The position numbers were made by a program, and so were the translations under genes. Source: PALSA-693 sp963702305 (GTDB lineage Bacteria > Actinomycetota > Acidimicrobiia > Acidimicrobiales > Palsa-688). From it: 64,000 nt of DNA. The notes under the pieces were generated by a model that was not told the origin of the DNA, made no database searches, and saw only the letters and a program-made list of their open reading frames with translations. This document shows, piece by piece, positions 26,091 to 34,057 of this stretch. The first letter of the stretch is position 1, and every line of letters begins with the position of its first letter. The stretch covers positions 248,001-312,000 of the forward strand of contig CAVPBX010000008.1 in NCBI GenBank assembly GCA_963702305.1, written 5' to 3'.

Positions 26091-27493
26091 AGCTCCGCAG
26101 CCCAGTCCCGGGTCTCGATGATCGTCTTGATGGCCGCGACGAAGGCGGCGGCGTAGGCCCCGTCGAACGCCCGGTGATCCCACGACATGACGAGGTTGCC
26201 GACGGGGTGCACGGCGATGCCATCGGAGCCGTCCGGCAGCTCGACCGCCACCGGCCGCTTGCGCACCCCGTCCGTGGACAGGATGGCCACCTGGGGCTGG
26301 TTGATGACCGGCACGGTGATGAACGTCCCGAACGGTCCGGCGTTGGTAACGGTGAAAGTGCCGCCCGAGATGTCATCCATGGTCAGCCGCTTGGCCCGGG
26401 CTTTGGCGGCCAGGCCCGAGATCTCCCGCGCCAACGCCCGCAACCGCTTGCCGTCCGCCTCGTGGATCACCGGGACCAGCAGCCCTTCGAAGTCGAGGTC
26501 CACGGCGATACCGATGTTGAGGTCGTGGTGCACGATCAGGGCGTCGTCGCCGACGGAGCTGTTGACATTGGGGAAGTCGGCCAGGGCGTCGACCACGGCC
26601 CGGGTGACGAACGGGAGGTAGGTGAGACCGAAGCCCTCGGCGTCCCGGAAGCGCGCCTTCTCGGCGCTGCGAACCTTCTCCACGCCGGAGTAGTCCACCT
26701 CCATGGCCACCATGGTGTGCGCGGAGGTGTGCTTGGACCGGACCATGTGCTCGGCGGTCCGGCGCCGGATGTTGGTAAACGGCACGATGGTGTCGCGCTC
26801 GCCCCCCGTGGCCACCACCGGCGCGGGCGTCTGCGGACGGGCCGGCGCCGCCGGAGCGGTCGCCAGCGCGGCCGCAGCGGCAGGGGCCGAGGAAGCGGCC
26901 GCGGGGCGGGGGGCCGGCGCGGCCCCGCCGTTGCGGCGGTCGATCACGGCCAGCACGTCCGAGCGGGTGATCCGCCCGCCCGCGCCGGTCCCGTCGATCT
27001 GGGCGGGGTCCAGGTCGTGCTCGGCGATCAGGCGGCGCACCACCGGGGAGAGCACCCGACCGCCGTCGCCGCCGTCACCGCCGGTGCGGGCCGCCACCGG
27101 CTCCCGCGCCGGCGCCGGTTTCGGCGCGGATTCGACCTCGGCGACCGGCTCCGGGTCGGGTTCTGGTTGGGGCTCGGGTTCTGGTTGGGGCTCGACTTCA
27201 GGTTGCGGGGCGGCGGCTTCGGCCTGGGCCGGGGGCGCCTGGTCGGCCGGCGCCTCCCCCGAGTCGGAGATCACCGCCAGCTTGGTGCCCACATCGACGG
27301 TGTCGCCCTCGGGCACCAGGATCTCGGTGATGACGCCGGCCACGGGCGACGGCACTTCGGAGTCCACCTTGTCGGTCGAGACCTCGAAGAGCACCTCGTC
27401 CTCGGCGACGGCGTCGCCGATCTGCTTCATCCACTTGGTGATGGTCCCCTCGGTGACCGTCTCGCCGAGTTGGGGCATGGTGATGTCAGCCAA
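26087..27493 (-). CDS. 2-oxoacid dehydrogenase E2 (dihydrolipoamide acyltransferase)
   Basis: 468 residues. One lipoyl domain (1-76) with the lipoylated Lys in FEVSTDKVDSEV, an Ala/Pro/Glu-rich linker, the peripheral subunit-binding domain (about 140-178; VLSPVVRRLIAEHDLD, GAGGRITRSDV), and the catalytic domain ending with VMSWDHRAFDGAYAAAF (His and Asp of the acyltransferase site). It can serve pyruvate or 2-oxoglutarate dehydrogenase; actinobacterial E2 of this SucB type often serves both. It lies between the E3 gene (8-nt overlap) and lipB-lipA (4-nt overlap), and aceE is found 28 kb away. Confidence 0.92.
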   Translation of the reverse strand: MADITMPQLGETVTEGTITKWMKQIGDAVAEDEVLFEVSTDKVDSEVPSPVAGVITEILVPEGDTVDVGTKLAVISDSGEAPADQAPPAQAEAAAPQPEVEPQPEPEPQPEPDPEPVAEVESAPKPAPAREPVAARTGGDGGDGGRVLSPVVRRLIAEHDLDPAQIDGTGAGGRITRSDVLAVIDRRNGGAAPAPRPAAASSAPAAAAALATAPAAPARPQTPAPVVATGGERDTIVPFTNIRRRTAEHMVRSKHTSAHTMVAMEVDYSGVEKVRSAEKARFRDAEGFGLTYLPFVTRAVVDALADFPNVNSSVGDDALIVHHDLNIGIAVDLDFEGLLVPVIHEADGKRLRALAREISGLAAKARAKRLTMDDISGGTFTVTNAGPFGTFITVPVINQPQVAILSTDGVRKRPVAVELPDGSDGIAVHPVGNLVMSWDHRAFDGAYAAAFVAAIKTIIETRDWAAEL

Positions 27494-28913
27494 CGTGCAG
27501 GCCTCTTCCGGTCAGGGCGAGCATGGTCTCGCCGAACGTCTCCGACAAGGTGGGGTGGGGCTGGATGTAGTGGGCGACCTCCTCGGGGGTGGCTTCCCAG
27601 TTGACCGAGAGGTACGCCTGCCCCAGTTGCTCGGTCACCCACGGGCCGACCATGTGGACCCCGAGCACGCGCCCGGCCCCGCCGTCGAGACGCTTCTCGC
27701 AGATCACCTTGACCAGGCCTTCGGGCTCGCCGACGATGAGGGCCCGGCCGTTGCCGCCGTAGGGATCCTTCTTGGTCACCACGTCGAAGCCGGCCTCCCG
27801 GGCGGCATCTTCGGACAGGCCGGCGAAGGCCACCTCCGGGTGGCAGTAGATGCACCAGGGCACCTTGCCGTAATCGACGGGCACGACCGGGTCACCCAGG
27901 ATCTGATCGATGATGACCACGGCCTCGGCGAAACCCACGTGGGCCAGGGCCGGGGTGTCGACCAGGTCGCCGGCCGCGAAAACGCCGGGCTCACCGGTCT
28001 GCATGTACTCGTCGACCTCGACGAAGCCCCGCCGGTCCACCCGGACCTTGGTCCCCTCGAGCCCGAGGTTGTCCGACAGCGGCCGCCGGCCCACGGACAC
28101 CACCACCGCCTCGACGGTGATCTGCTCGCCGTCACCGAAGTTGACGGTCGTCGACGTGCCGTCGGCGCTCGGCGTGTGACCGGTGACCGTGACGCCGGTG
28201 CGCACCACGATGCCCCGCTTCTTGAACGAACGGAGGACCACCTCGGCCACGTCCTTGTCGCAGCCGGGCAGGATCTTCGGGAGCGCTTCGAGCACCGTCA
28301 CCTCGGCCCCGAGGTCGGAGAGCATCGAGGCGAACTCGCAGCCGATGGCGCCGCCGCCGATCACCACGGCCGACGACGGCAGCCGTTCGAGATCGAGGAC
28401 CTCGTCGGAAGTCATCACCAGGTCGCCGTCGATGTCGAACCCGGGGATGGAGCGAGGCACCGACCCGGAGGCCAGGATGACGTGGGTTCCCACCAGCTCG
28501 GTGCCGTCGTCAACCCGCACCAGGCGGTCCGGACCGAGGGTGCCGGTACCGATGAAGGTCGTGACCTTTCTCTTCTTCATCAAGCCCTGCAACCCTTTCC
28601 AGAGCTGATCGACGACCTTCTGCTTGCGCGCCTGCGACTGTCCGAACTCGATCGTCGGCGGGTCCACCTCGATGCCGAACTCCTTGGCCCCCGTGACCGT
28701 GCGGTAGACCGTTGCCGTCTCGAGGAACTCCTTGGCCGGGATGCAGCCTCGATGCAGGCAGGTGCCGCCGACCTTCTCCTTCTCCACCACCGCGATGTTG
28801 AGACCCGCCAGGCCGCCGCGCAGGGCCGCGGCATACCCGGCCGGACCTCCGCCGACAATCACCACATCGAACTGCTGGGCCGTTGGGACCACCTCCTCGA
28901 GAGCGACGCCCAA
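27486..28913 (-). CDS. lpdA: Dihydrolipoyl dehydrogenase (E3)
   Basis: Flavoprotein that reoxidises dihydrolipoyl groups of the E2 component with NAD+. 475 residues: FAD fold VVIVGGGPAGYAAAL, redox disulfide GGTCLHRGCIPAK, NAD fold VIGGGAIGCEFASML, second FAD motif FAAGDLVDTPALAH, and the C-terminal catalytic His-Glu pair in HPTLSE. First gene of the operon E3-E2-LipB/LipA-M24-SDR. The short region between its start and the riboswitch holds no clear promoter by eye. Confidence 0.95.
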   Translation of the reverse strand: MGVALEEVVPTAQQFDVVIVGGGPAGYAAALRGGLAGLNIAVVEKEKVGGTCLHRGCIPAKEFLETATVYRTVTGAKEFGIEVDPPTIEFGQSQARKQKVVDQLWKGLQGLMKKRKVTTFIGTGTLGPDRLVRVDDGTELVGTHVILASGSVPRSIPGFDIDGDLVMTSDEVLDLERLPSSAVVIGGGAIGCEFASMLSDLGAEVTVLEALPKILPGCDKDVAEVVLRSFKKRGIVVRTGVTVTGHTPSADGTSTTVNFGDGEQITVEAVVVSVGRRPLSDNLGLEGTKVRVDRRGFVEVDEYMQTGEPGVFAAGDLVDTPALAHVGFAEAVVIIDQILGDPVVPVDYGKVPWCIYCHPEVAFAGLSEDAAREAGFDVVTKKDPYGGNGRALIVGEPEGLVKVICEKRLDGGAGRVLGVHMVGPWVTEQLGQAYLSVNWEATPEEVAHYIQPHPTLSETFGETMLALTGRGLHVG

Positions 28914-28965
28914 TCTAGGTCCTCACCGCTGCCGGAGCGGCCAGTAGGCTCGGGGCCACAACGAG

Positions 28966-29057
28966 ACGCAGGGGAGCTCGGCGACACCGGGCTGAGAGGT
29001 CGGCTGCAGGCCGGCGACCCTCACCTTCGACCGGCCCGGTAACGCGGGCCAGGGAGC
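28966..29057 (+). promoter_or_regulatory. TPP (THI-box) riboswitch
   Basis: The conserved THI-box blocks occur in order: AGGGGAGC (about 28970), the pyrimidine-binding GGGCTGAGAGG (28989-28999), ACCCT (29017-29021), then the pyrophosphate-sensing helix CCGGCCCGGTAACGCGGGCC and the closing AGGGAG (29051-29056). The closing block is also the ribosome site of thiG six bases before its ATG, so ligand binding should hide it and block translation. The genes downstream are thiG and thiH, as expected. Confidence 0.9.
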
Positions 29058-29061
29058 GCAC

Positions 29062-29832
29062 ATGGCCATGACCGAGCAGCTGGTGATCGCCGATCGGAAA
29101 TTTCAGTCACGACTGTTCCTCGGCACCGGGAAATTCCCCTCCAACCAGGCCTTGCGGGCCGCCATCGACACCAGCGGCACTCAGCTGGTGACCGTGGCCC
29201 TGCGCCGCATCGATCCCACCGCGGGCGAGGACATCCTCGACGCCATCCCCGACGGGGTGCTGCTGTTGACCAACACGTCGGGTGCGGTCGACGCCGGCGA
29301 AGCGGTGCGCCTGGCCCGGCTGGCCCGGGCCGCCGGGCTGCCGCCGTGGATCAAGCTGGAGGTGACCCCCGATCCCCGGTACCTGCTGCCCGACCCGGTC
29401 GAAACGCTCCGGGCCGCCGGCGAGCTGGTCCGGGAGGGCTTCACCGTGCTGCCGTACTGTCCCGCCGACCCGGTGTTGTGCAAGCACCTGGAGGAGGCCG
29501 GGTGCGCCACCGTCATGCCGCTCGGGTCCTGGATCGGATCCAACCAGGGCCTCCGCACCCGGGGCGCGCTGGAGATCATCGTCGAGCAGGCGACGGTCCC
29601 GGTGGTCGTCGACGCCGGCCTCGGCGCCCCCAGCCACGCGGCCGAGGCCATGGAGCTGGGCGCCGACGCGGTCCTCGTCAACACCGCCATCGGCACCGCC
29701 GGCGACCCGGCCGCCATGGCCAGGGCCTTCCGCCTGGCGGTGGAAGCCGGGCGGGCCGGGCGCCTCGCCGGCCTGGCCACGACCCGGGACCAGGCGGCCG
29801 CCTCGTCGCCGCTGACCGGGTTCCTGGCGTGA
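29062..29832 (+). CDS. thiG: Thiazole synthase ThiG
   Basis: Forms the thiazole phosphate ring of thiamine from deoxyxylulose phosphate, dehydroglycine and ThiS-thiocarboxylate. 256 residues, a TIM barrel with the start FQSRLFLGTGKF, the Schiff-base Lys in IKLEVTPDP, the VLPYCPADP turn, the MPLGSWIGSNQGL phosphate loop and AEAMELGADAVLVNTAI. ATG 29062 is used since it is spaced correctly from the riboswitch-embedded ribosome site; ATG 29068 is an alternative. GTGA overlap with thiH. Confidence 0.95.
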   Translation: MAMTEQLVIADRKFQSRLFLGTGKFPSNQALRAAIDTSGTQLVTVALRRIDPTAGEDILDAIPDGVLLLTNTSGAVDAGEAVRLARLARAAGLPPWIKLEVTPDPRYLLPDPVETLRAAGELVREGFTVLPYCPADPVLCKHLEEAGCATVMPLGSWIGSNQGLRTRGALEIIVEQATVPVVVDAGLGAPSHAAEAMELGADAVLVNTAIGTAGDPAAMARAFRLAVEAGRAGRLAGLATTRDQAAASSPLTGFLA

Positions 29833-30986
29833 CGGCCACGCCGGTGGTGTTGGAGAGCCGCCCGGATCGGGTGCCGGACGGTACGGCCGCGGCCGTCGTG
29901 GTGGCCACGGACGTCGCCGGGTGGCGGGCCCGGGTCGAGGTGGCGACGGATGCCGACGTCGACCGGGCCCTGGGGCGGGCCCACCCGGGGCTGGGCGACC
30001 TGGCGGTCCTGCTGTCCGACGCCGCCGCCGCCCGGTTGGAGGAGCTGGCCCAGGCCGCCCACCAGCTGACGCGGGCTCGCTTCGGCCGGACGGTGCGCCT
30101 CTTCGCGCCGCTGTACCTTTCCAACGAGTGCGTGTCCACCTGCACGTACTGCGGATTTTCGGCCGGCAACCACATCGCCCGTCGCACCCTCGGGACCGCC
30201 GAGGTGGCCGGCGAGGCGGCCGAGCTCCACCGTCGGGGTTTCCGCCATCTCCTGCTGGTGTCGGGCGAGCACGCCCGCATCGTCAACCGTGACTATCTCG
30301 TCGAGTGCGTCCGCGCCGTGGCGCCGATGTTCGCCCAGGTCGGCATGGAGGTGCAGGTGTGGGACACCGACACCTACCGCCGCCTGCTGGCCGCCGGCTG
30401 CGACGGCGTCACCGTCTACCAGGAGGCCTATGACCCGGGCACTTACGCCGCGGTCCACCTCAAGGGCAAGAAGCGCAACTACGCCTGGCGCCTCGCCGCG
30501 CCCGACCGGGCGGCCGAGGCGGGCATGCGCCGGTTGGCGGTCGGCGCCCTGCTCGGGCTGCACCCGGACTGGCGCTCCGAAGCCATTTCCCTGGCGGCCC
30601 ACGCCCAGGCCCTGGTCCGGCGCTGGTGGCGGTGCGAAGTGGGCATCGCCCTGCCCCGCCTGCGACCCGCGGCCGGCGGGTTCGAGCCGGCGGTTCCGGT
30701 CGACGACCGCGAGTTCGTCCAGTTGTTGTGCGCCCTGCGGATCGTGCTGCCCGACGTGGGCATCAGCCTGTCGACCCGCGAGCCGGCGGACTTCCGTGAC
30801 GCCCTGGTCCCCCTTGGGGTGACGACGATGTCGGCCGGCTCGCACACCGAGCCCGGCGGCTACGCCGAGGCGAGCGACGCGGAACCCCAGTTCGCCATCT
30901 CGGACGAGCGCAGCCCCGCCCAGGTGGCCGCGGGCTTACGGGCCGCCGGCTACGACCCGGTCTGGAAGGACTGGCAGCGCGCCTGA
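29829..30986 (+). CDS. thiH: 2-iminoacetate synthase ThiH
   Basis: Radical-SAM enzyme that splits tyrosine to give the dehydroglycine used by ThiG, releasing p-cresol. 385 residues with the cluster motif CVSTCTYCGF, the LLVSGEHARIV strand, EVQVWDTDTYRRL, and the C-terminal biotin/thiamine-associated domain ending EPQFAISDERSPAQV. The presence of ThiH rather than the oxygen-dependent ThiO is notable for an actinobacterium and suggests anaerobic or low-oxygen competence (inference). GTG 29829 overlaps the thiG stop. Confidence 0.94.
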   Translation: MTATPVVLESRPDRVPDGTAAAVVVATDVAGWRARVEVATDADVDRALGRAHPGLGDLAVLLSDAAAARLEELAQAAHQLTRARFGRTVRLFAPLYLSNECVSTCTYCGFSAGNHIARRTLGTAEVAGEAAELHRRGFRHLLLVSGEHARIVNRDYLVECVRAVAPMFAQVGMEVQVWDTDTYRRLLAAGCDGVTVYQEAYDPGTYAAVHLKGKKRNYAWRLAAPDRAAEAGMRRLAVGALLGLHPDWRSEAISLAAHAQALVRRWWRCEVGIALPRLRPAAGGFEPAVPVDDREFVQLLCALRIVLPDVGISLSTREPADFRDALVPLGVTTMSAGSHTEPGGYAEASDAEPQFAISDERSPAQVAAGLRAAGYDPVWKDWQRA

Positions 30987-31005
30987 GGCGTCAGGCGTCA
31001 GGCGC
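30979..31005. terminator. Hairpin spanning convergent stop codons
   Basis: Perfect 8-bp stem GCGCCTGA/TCAGGCGC (30979-30986 with 30998-31005), loop 11 nt. The arms contain the stop codon of thiH on one strand and lie beside that of the MhuD-like gene on the other. Confidence 0.5.
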
Positions 31006-31317
31006 CGAGCCGCCCGCGACCTCGTAGGACCACAGCTCCGAGGAGACCGACACCGGGCCGCCGTGCGGCGAGGGCCGATCGGCGCCGGCGTGACCGTGCC
31101 CGAAGGCGGGCGACGAAACCCACGCCTGGAAGGACTCCTCGTCCCGCCAGCGAGTGACCACCAACCACTGCCGGCGGTCGTCGGTGGGCCGGAGCAGTTC
31201 GAATCCCTCGAACCCGGCTTGGCCGTCCACGGCGCCGGCCCGCGCCGCGAACCGTCGGGCGAGCTCGTCGCCGGCGTCCTCGGGCACGGTGATGGCATTG
31301 ATCTTGATGACCGTCAT
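30991..31317 (-). CDS. MhuD-like heme-degrading monooxygenase (ABM domain)
   Basis: 108 residues, strongly similar in outline to mycobacterial MhuD, a dimeric ferredoxin-fold enzyme that opens heme and frees iron. Conserved positions include Asn7 in VIKINAI, the ELARRFAARAGAVD helix, FEGFELLRP, and the W in VTRWRDEESFQAWVSSPAFGHGH with a downstream His suited to axial heme ligation. The C-terminal tail is short. Single gene, convergent with thiH. Iron recovered from heme could connect to the encapsulin ferritin, though this is only a thematic link. Confidence 0.85.
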   Translation of the reverse strand: MTVIKINAITVPEDAGDELARRFAARAGAVDGQAGFEGFELLRPTDDRRQWLVVTRWRDEESFQAWVSSPAFGHGHAGADRPSPHGGPVSVSSELWSYEVAGGSAPDA

Positions 31318-31381
31318 GGCCGCGATCTGATCAGATCCAGCCGACCGGCACCATCCCGAGACGCGGCCCGCGCCCCGAAAT

Positions 31382-32269
31382 TCAGGTCCGGTCTGCGCCG
31401 TTCGTGTCGGGCAATGACTGGCCGATCGAACCGGCCACCCCGCGCAGGAGTCCGGACAGCTCCATGGGCACCACGAACTTGGTCGCCGGCGACGCGCCCA
31501 GCCGTTTGAGCGCCTCGAAGTACTGGAGGGTCATGGTGTTGGCATCCAACCCGTGCGCCGACGAGCTGATCTCTTTCAGCGCCAGGGCGAACCCCTCGGC
31601 CTGGACGATCGCCGCCTGCCGGTCGCCTTCGGCGGCCAGGATCGTCGACTGCTTCTGGCCCTCGGCCACGGTGATGGCGGCCTGCTTGGTGCCTTCCGCC
31701 TCGGTCACCACCGCTCGGCGGGTGCGCTCGGCGGACATCTGCCGGGTCATGGCGTCGAGCACCGCGGGCGGTGGGTTGATCTCGCGGACCTCCACGTTGG
31801 TGACCTTCACGCCCCACCGCTCGGTGACGTCATCGAGCTTGAAGCGCAGGGTGTTGTTCATCTCCTCCCGCTTGGACAGCACCTCGTCGAGGCTCATGTC
31901 GCCGACCACGGCTCGCAGGGTGGTGGCCGCGATCTTGAGGGCTGCCCCCCGGAAGTCCCGGACCGCCAGCACGGACATGACCGGGTCGAACACCTTGGTG
32001 AAGATGATGAAGTCGATGGCGATGGAGGCGTTGTCCTCGGTGATGGCCACCTGGTGCGGGACCTCCAGGAACTGCTCGCGGAGGTCGACGAGGGTGACTC
32101 GATCGGTGATCGGGTTGATCACGACCAGGCCGGGACCTCGGGGCCCCACCGACCGGCCCAGCCGGAACAGCACCACCCGCTGGTACTCACGCACGATCTT
32201 GATGCCGGCCGCGGCCCCGGCCAGCAGAGCGACCACCACGACGGCGACGGCGACGATGACTGCGATCAC
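31382..32269 (-). CDS. SPFH/band-7 membrane scaffold protein (slipin type)
   Basis: 295 residues: one N-terminal membrane helix (VIAVIVAVAVVVVALLAG), SPFH domain (REYQRVVLFRLGRSVGPRGPGL through RAVVGDMSLDEVLSKRE), and a Glu/Ala-rich coiled coil (AEGTKQAAITVAEGQKQ, ILAAEGDRQAAIVQAEG). These stomatin-like proteins form membrane microdomain scaffolds and are classically paired with NfeD proteins. GTG 32269 overlaps the stop of the NfeD gene (GTGA), confirming the pair. Confidence 0.92.
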   Translation of the reverse strand: MIAVIVAVAVVVVALLAGAAAGIKIVREYQRVVLFRLGRSVGPRGPGLVVINPITDRVTLVDLREQFLEVPHQVAITEDNASIAIDFIIFTKVFDPVMSVLAVRDFRGAALKIAATTLRAVVGDMSLDEVLSKREEMNNTLRFKLDDVTERWGVKVTNVEVREINPPPAVLDAMTRQMSAERTRRAVVTEAEGTKQAAITVAEGQKQSTILAAEGDRQAAIVQAEGFALALKEISSSAHGLDANTMTLQYFEALKRLGASPATKFVVPMELSGLLRGVAGSIGQSLPDTNGADRT

Positions 32270-32955
32270 GGCTGATCCTCCTGGATATCGAACACCCTGG
32301 CGTCCGGGACCGTGCCCATCTCGGACCACACCTCGAGGCGAACCCCGCGGACCCTCAGCACGTGCACGGGGGCGTTGGCGGGAAGATTCCCGCTGACGGA
32401 TTCGGCGCTCCACGTCTCACCGGCGACGCGCACCACCCCGACGGGGGTCAGGTCGGTCAGGGCCACACCGGTCGTGCCGCGCAGCGGCGGCAGGACGGCG
32501 AGCGACCCTCGCAGCCGTTGCCGTAGGGCGGTGCTGGCGACCACCACCCCGCCTCCGCTGGCGGTGGCGCTCAAGGCCACCAGCCACCACCCCGCCACGG
32601 GCGAGCGGGCGGAGGCGGTGATCGCCCACACCACCCCGAGCACGAACGCGGGCAGGGGCACGAACCAGGCGTGGCCGCCGGCGTGGGCGCACAGCAGGCC
32701 GGTGGCAGCCAGCAGGACCAGCAGGATCACCGCGGTCCCCCAACGCACCGCGGCCGGGGCGGCCACGGCCGCCACCGCGAAGGCGATCCCGCCCAGGGCC
32801 GCCACCACGGCGATGGTCAGCGCGACCCGCCCGATCCGGGTGATGCGAGAGACCGTCACCAGGTCACCGAGGTCGGGGGGCTCGACCTCGGTCGCCCGGC
32901 GCAAACCGGCGGCCGCCACCCGGGCGACCTGGTCGATGCGGTCAGTGGTGCTCAT
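32266..32955 (-). CDS. NfeD-like membrane protein with anti-sigma-like N-terminus
   Basis: 229 residues. The N-terminal ~45 residues (RVAAAGLRRATEVEPPDLGDLVTVSRITR) resemble the short cytoplasmic heads of membrane proteins encoded directly after ECF sigma factors in actinobacteria. Four membrane helices follow (about 50-150). The last ~70 residues form an NfeD OB-fold (TGVALTDLTPVGVVRVAGETW, VSGNLPANAPVHVLRVRGVRLEV). It overlaps the sigma gene by 4 nt upstream and the SPFH gene downstream. A dual role, holding the sigma factor and partnering the SPFH scaffold, is inferred from layout only. Confidence 0.8.
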   Translation of the reverse strand: MSTTDRIDQVARVAAAGLRRATEVEPPDLGDLVTVSRITRIGRVALTIAVVAALGGIAFAVAAVAAPAAVRWGTAVILLVLLAATGLLCAHAGGHAWFVPLPAFVLGVVWAITASARSPVAGWWLVALSATASGGGVVVASTALRQRLRGSLAVLPPLRGTTGVALTDLTPVGVVRVAGETWSAESVSGNLPANAPVHVLRVRGVRLEVWSEMGTVPDARVFDIQEDQP

Positions 32956-33557
32956 GGCTGCCTCCCGGGGCGCAGCCGCTCCTCCAAGGTCAACCGGCCC
33001 CGGTGCAGGTGGACCCCCACCGTCGAGACCGAGCAGTGCAGGATCTCGGCGATCTCCTCGGCGGAGCGATCTTCCAGGTAAAAGAGGGCCACCGCCTGGG
33101 CTTGGCGCCGCGGCAAGCTCCTCACCTGCTGCCAGAAGGCGGCGTCCACCGGCTCCAGGTCGTCAACCGACGACCGGACGCCGCGAGCCAGACCGACGAG
33201 GGCCCGACCCTCTGCGGCGCGCCGCCGGCCGTAGGAGACGGCCATGTTGGCCACCACCCGCCGGACGAACGCGCCCGGCCGGTCGTAATGCTCGACCTTC
33301 GCCCAACGCTGATAGGTGGCGAGAAACGCCTCCTGGGCCAGATCCTCCGCCGCCCCGCCCCGGCCGCAGAGGGCATAGGCCAGGGCCACCACTGGCGCGT
33401 ACTCCTGGCGGTAGAAGAGCTCGAACCCGGCCCGGTCCGCAGACGTCCGCTCGCCCGGCTGGGCGATGCCGACGCTACGAAGCTCGCGAGCGGACGCTCC
33501 CACCTGGACCTCCATGGGTTGGTACCAGCTGAGCACTTCCACACTGATAACACGCAT
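32952..33557 (-). CDS. ECF sigma factor, SigE-family
   Basis: 201 residues with sigma region 2 (FELFYRQEYAPVVALAYAL, AEDLAQEAFLATYQRW) and region 4 (LPRRQAQAVALFYLEDRSAEEIAEILHCSVSTVGVHLHRG). This fits the SigE/ECF41-like actinobacterial group that lacks a zinc-binding anti-sigma partner; the next gene encodes a membrane protein instead. Start could be ATG 33557 or ATG 33515; neither has a good ribosome site. Divergent from mftA with a 76-bp intergenic region. Confidence 0.88.
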   Translation of the reverse strand: MRVISVEVLSWYQPMEVQVGASARELRSVGIAQPGERTSADRAGFELFYRQEYAPVVALAYALCGRGGAAEDLAQEAFLATYQRWAKVEHYDRPGAFVRRVVANMAVSYGRRRAAEGRALVGLARGVRSSVDDLEPVDAAFWQQVRSLPRRQAQAVALFYLEDRSAEEIAEILHCSVSTVGVHLHRGRLTLEERLRPGRQP

Positions 33558-33633
33558 CAGGGGCCGCCAGCCTTTACTCGGGTCCGGTTACGGCATTGCC
33601 CCGCGGGGGGTGGGCCTCCCTATCATGGCCCCC

Positions 33634-33762
33634 ATGAACAACCCCGAGACCGCGGTCGTCCCGCCCGCGTTGACCGAGCCCGACGCCGACAGCGACGAGC
33701 TCGTCGCCGAGGACCTGCTGGTGGAAGAGATCTCCATCGACGGGATGTGCGGCGTCTACTGA
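33634..33762 (+). CDS. mftA: Mycofactocin precursor peptide MftA
   Basis: 42-residue ribosomal precursor. The acidic leader (ALTEPDADSDELVAEDLLV) ends in the invariant core IDGMCGVY, whose last Val-Tyr pair is decarboxylated and cyclised by MftC to give the redox carrier mycofactocin. ATG 33634 is used; ATG 33625 (MAPMNNP) is in frame too. The next gene starts 13 nt after the stop. Confidence 0.97.
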   Translation: MNNPETAVVPPALTEPDADSDELVAEDLLVEEISIDGMCGVY

Positions 33763-33775
33763 GTCGCGCCGGGCT

Positions 33776-34057
33776 ATGACCGACTCTGTCGGCGGCGGGT
33801 TCGACCCCTCCGTCCGTTATCGTTTGGACCCTGACGTGGCCCTGCGTCCTGAGCCGTTCGGGGCGTTGGCGTACCACTACGGCAGCCGGCGGCTCACCTT
33901 CCTCCGCTCGGCGGAGCTAGCCGACGTGGTCCGGGACCTGGAGCACCACGAGTCGGTCCACGCCGCCGTCAATGCATCCGTGCCCGAGGTCGACCGGCCC
34001 GCCTACCTGCGGGCCCTGGCCTCCCTCGCCGACTCGAGGTTTATCCGTGCTTGCTAG
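33776..34057 (+). CDS. mftB: Mycofactocin chaperone MftB
   Basis: 93-residue peptide-recognition (RRE/PqqD-like) protein that binds MftA and presents it to MftC. Visible family features: YRLDPDVALRPEPFGALAYHYGSRRLTFL and the C-terminal LRALASLADSRFI helix. Its stop codon lies 11 nt inside the start of mftC, so the two are translationally coupled. Confidence 0.94.
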   Translation: MTDSVGGGFDPSVRYRLDPDVALRPEPFGALAYHYGSRRLTFLRSAELADVVRDLEHHESVHAAVNASVPEVDRPAYLRALASLADSRFIRAC

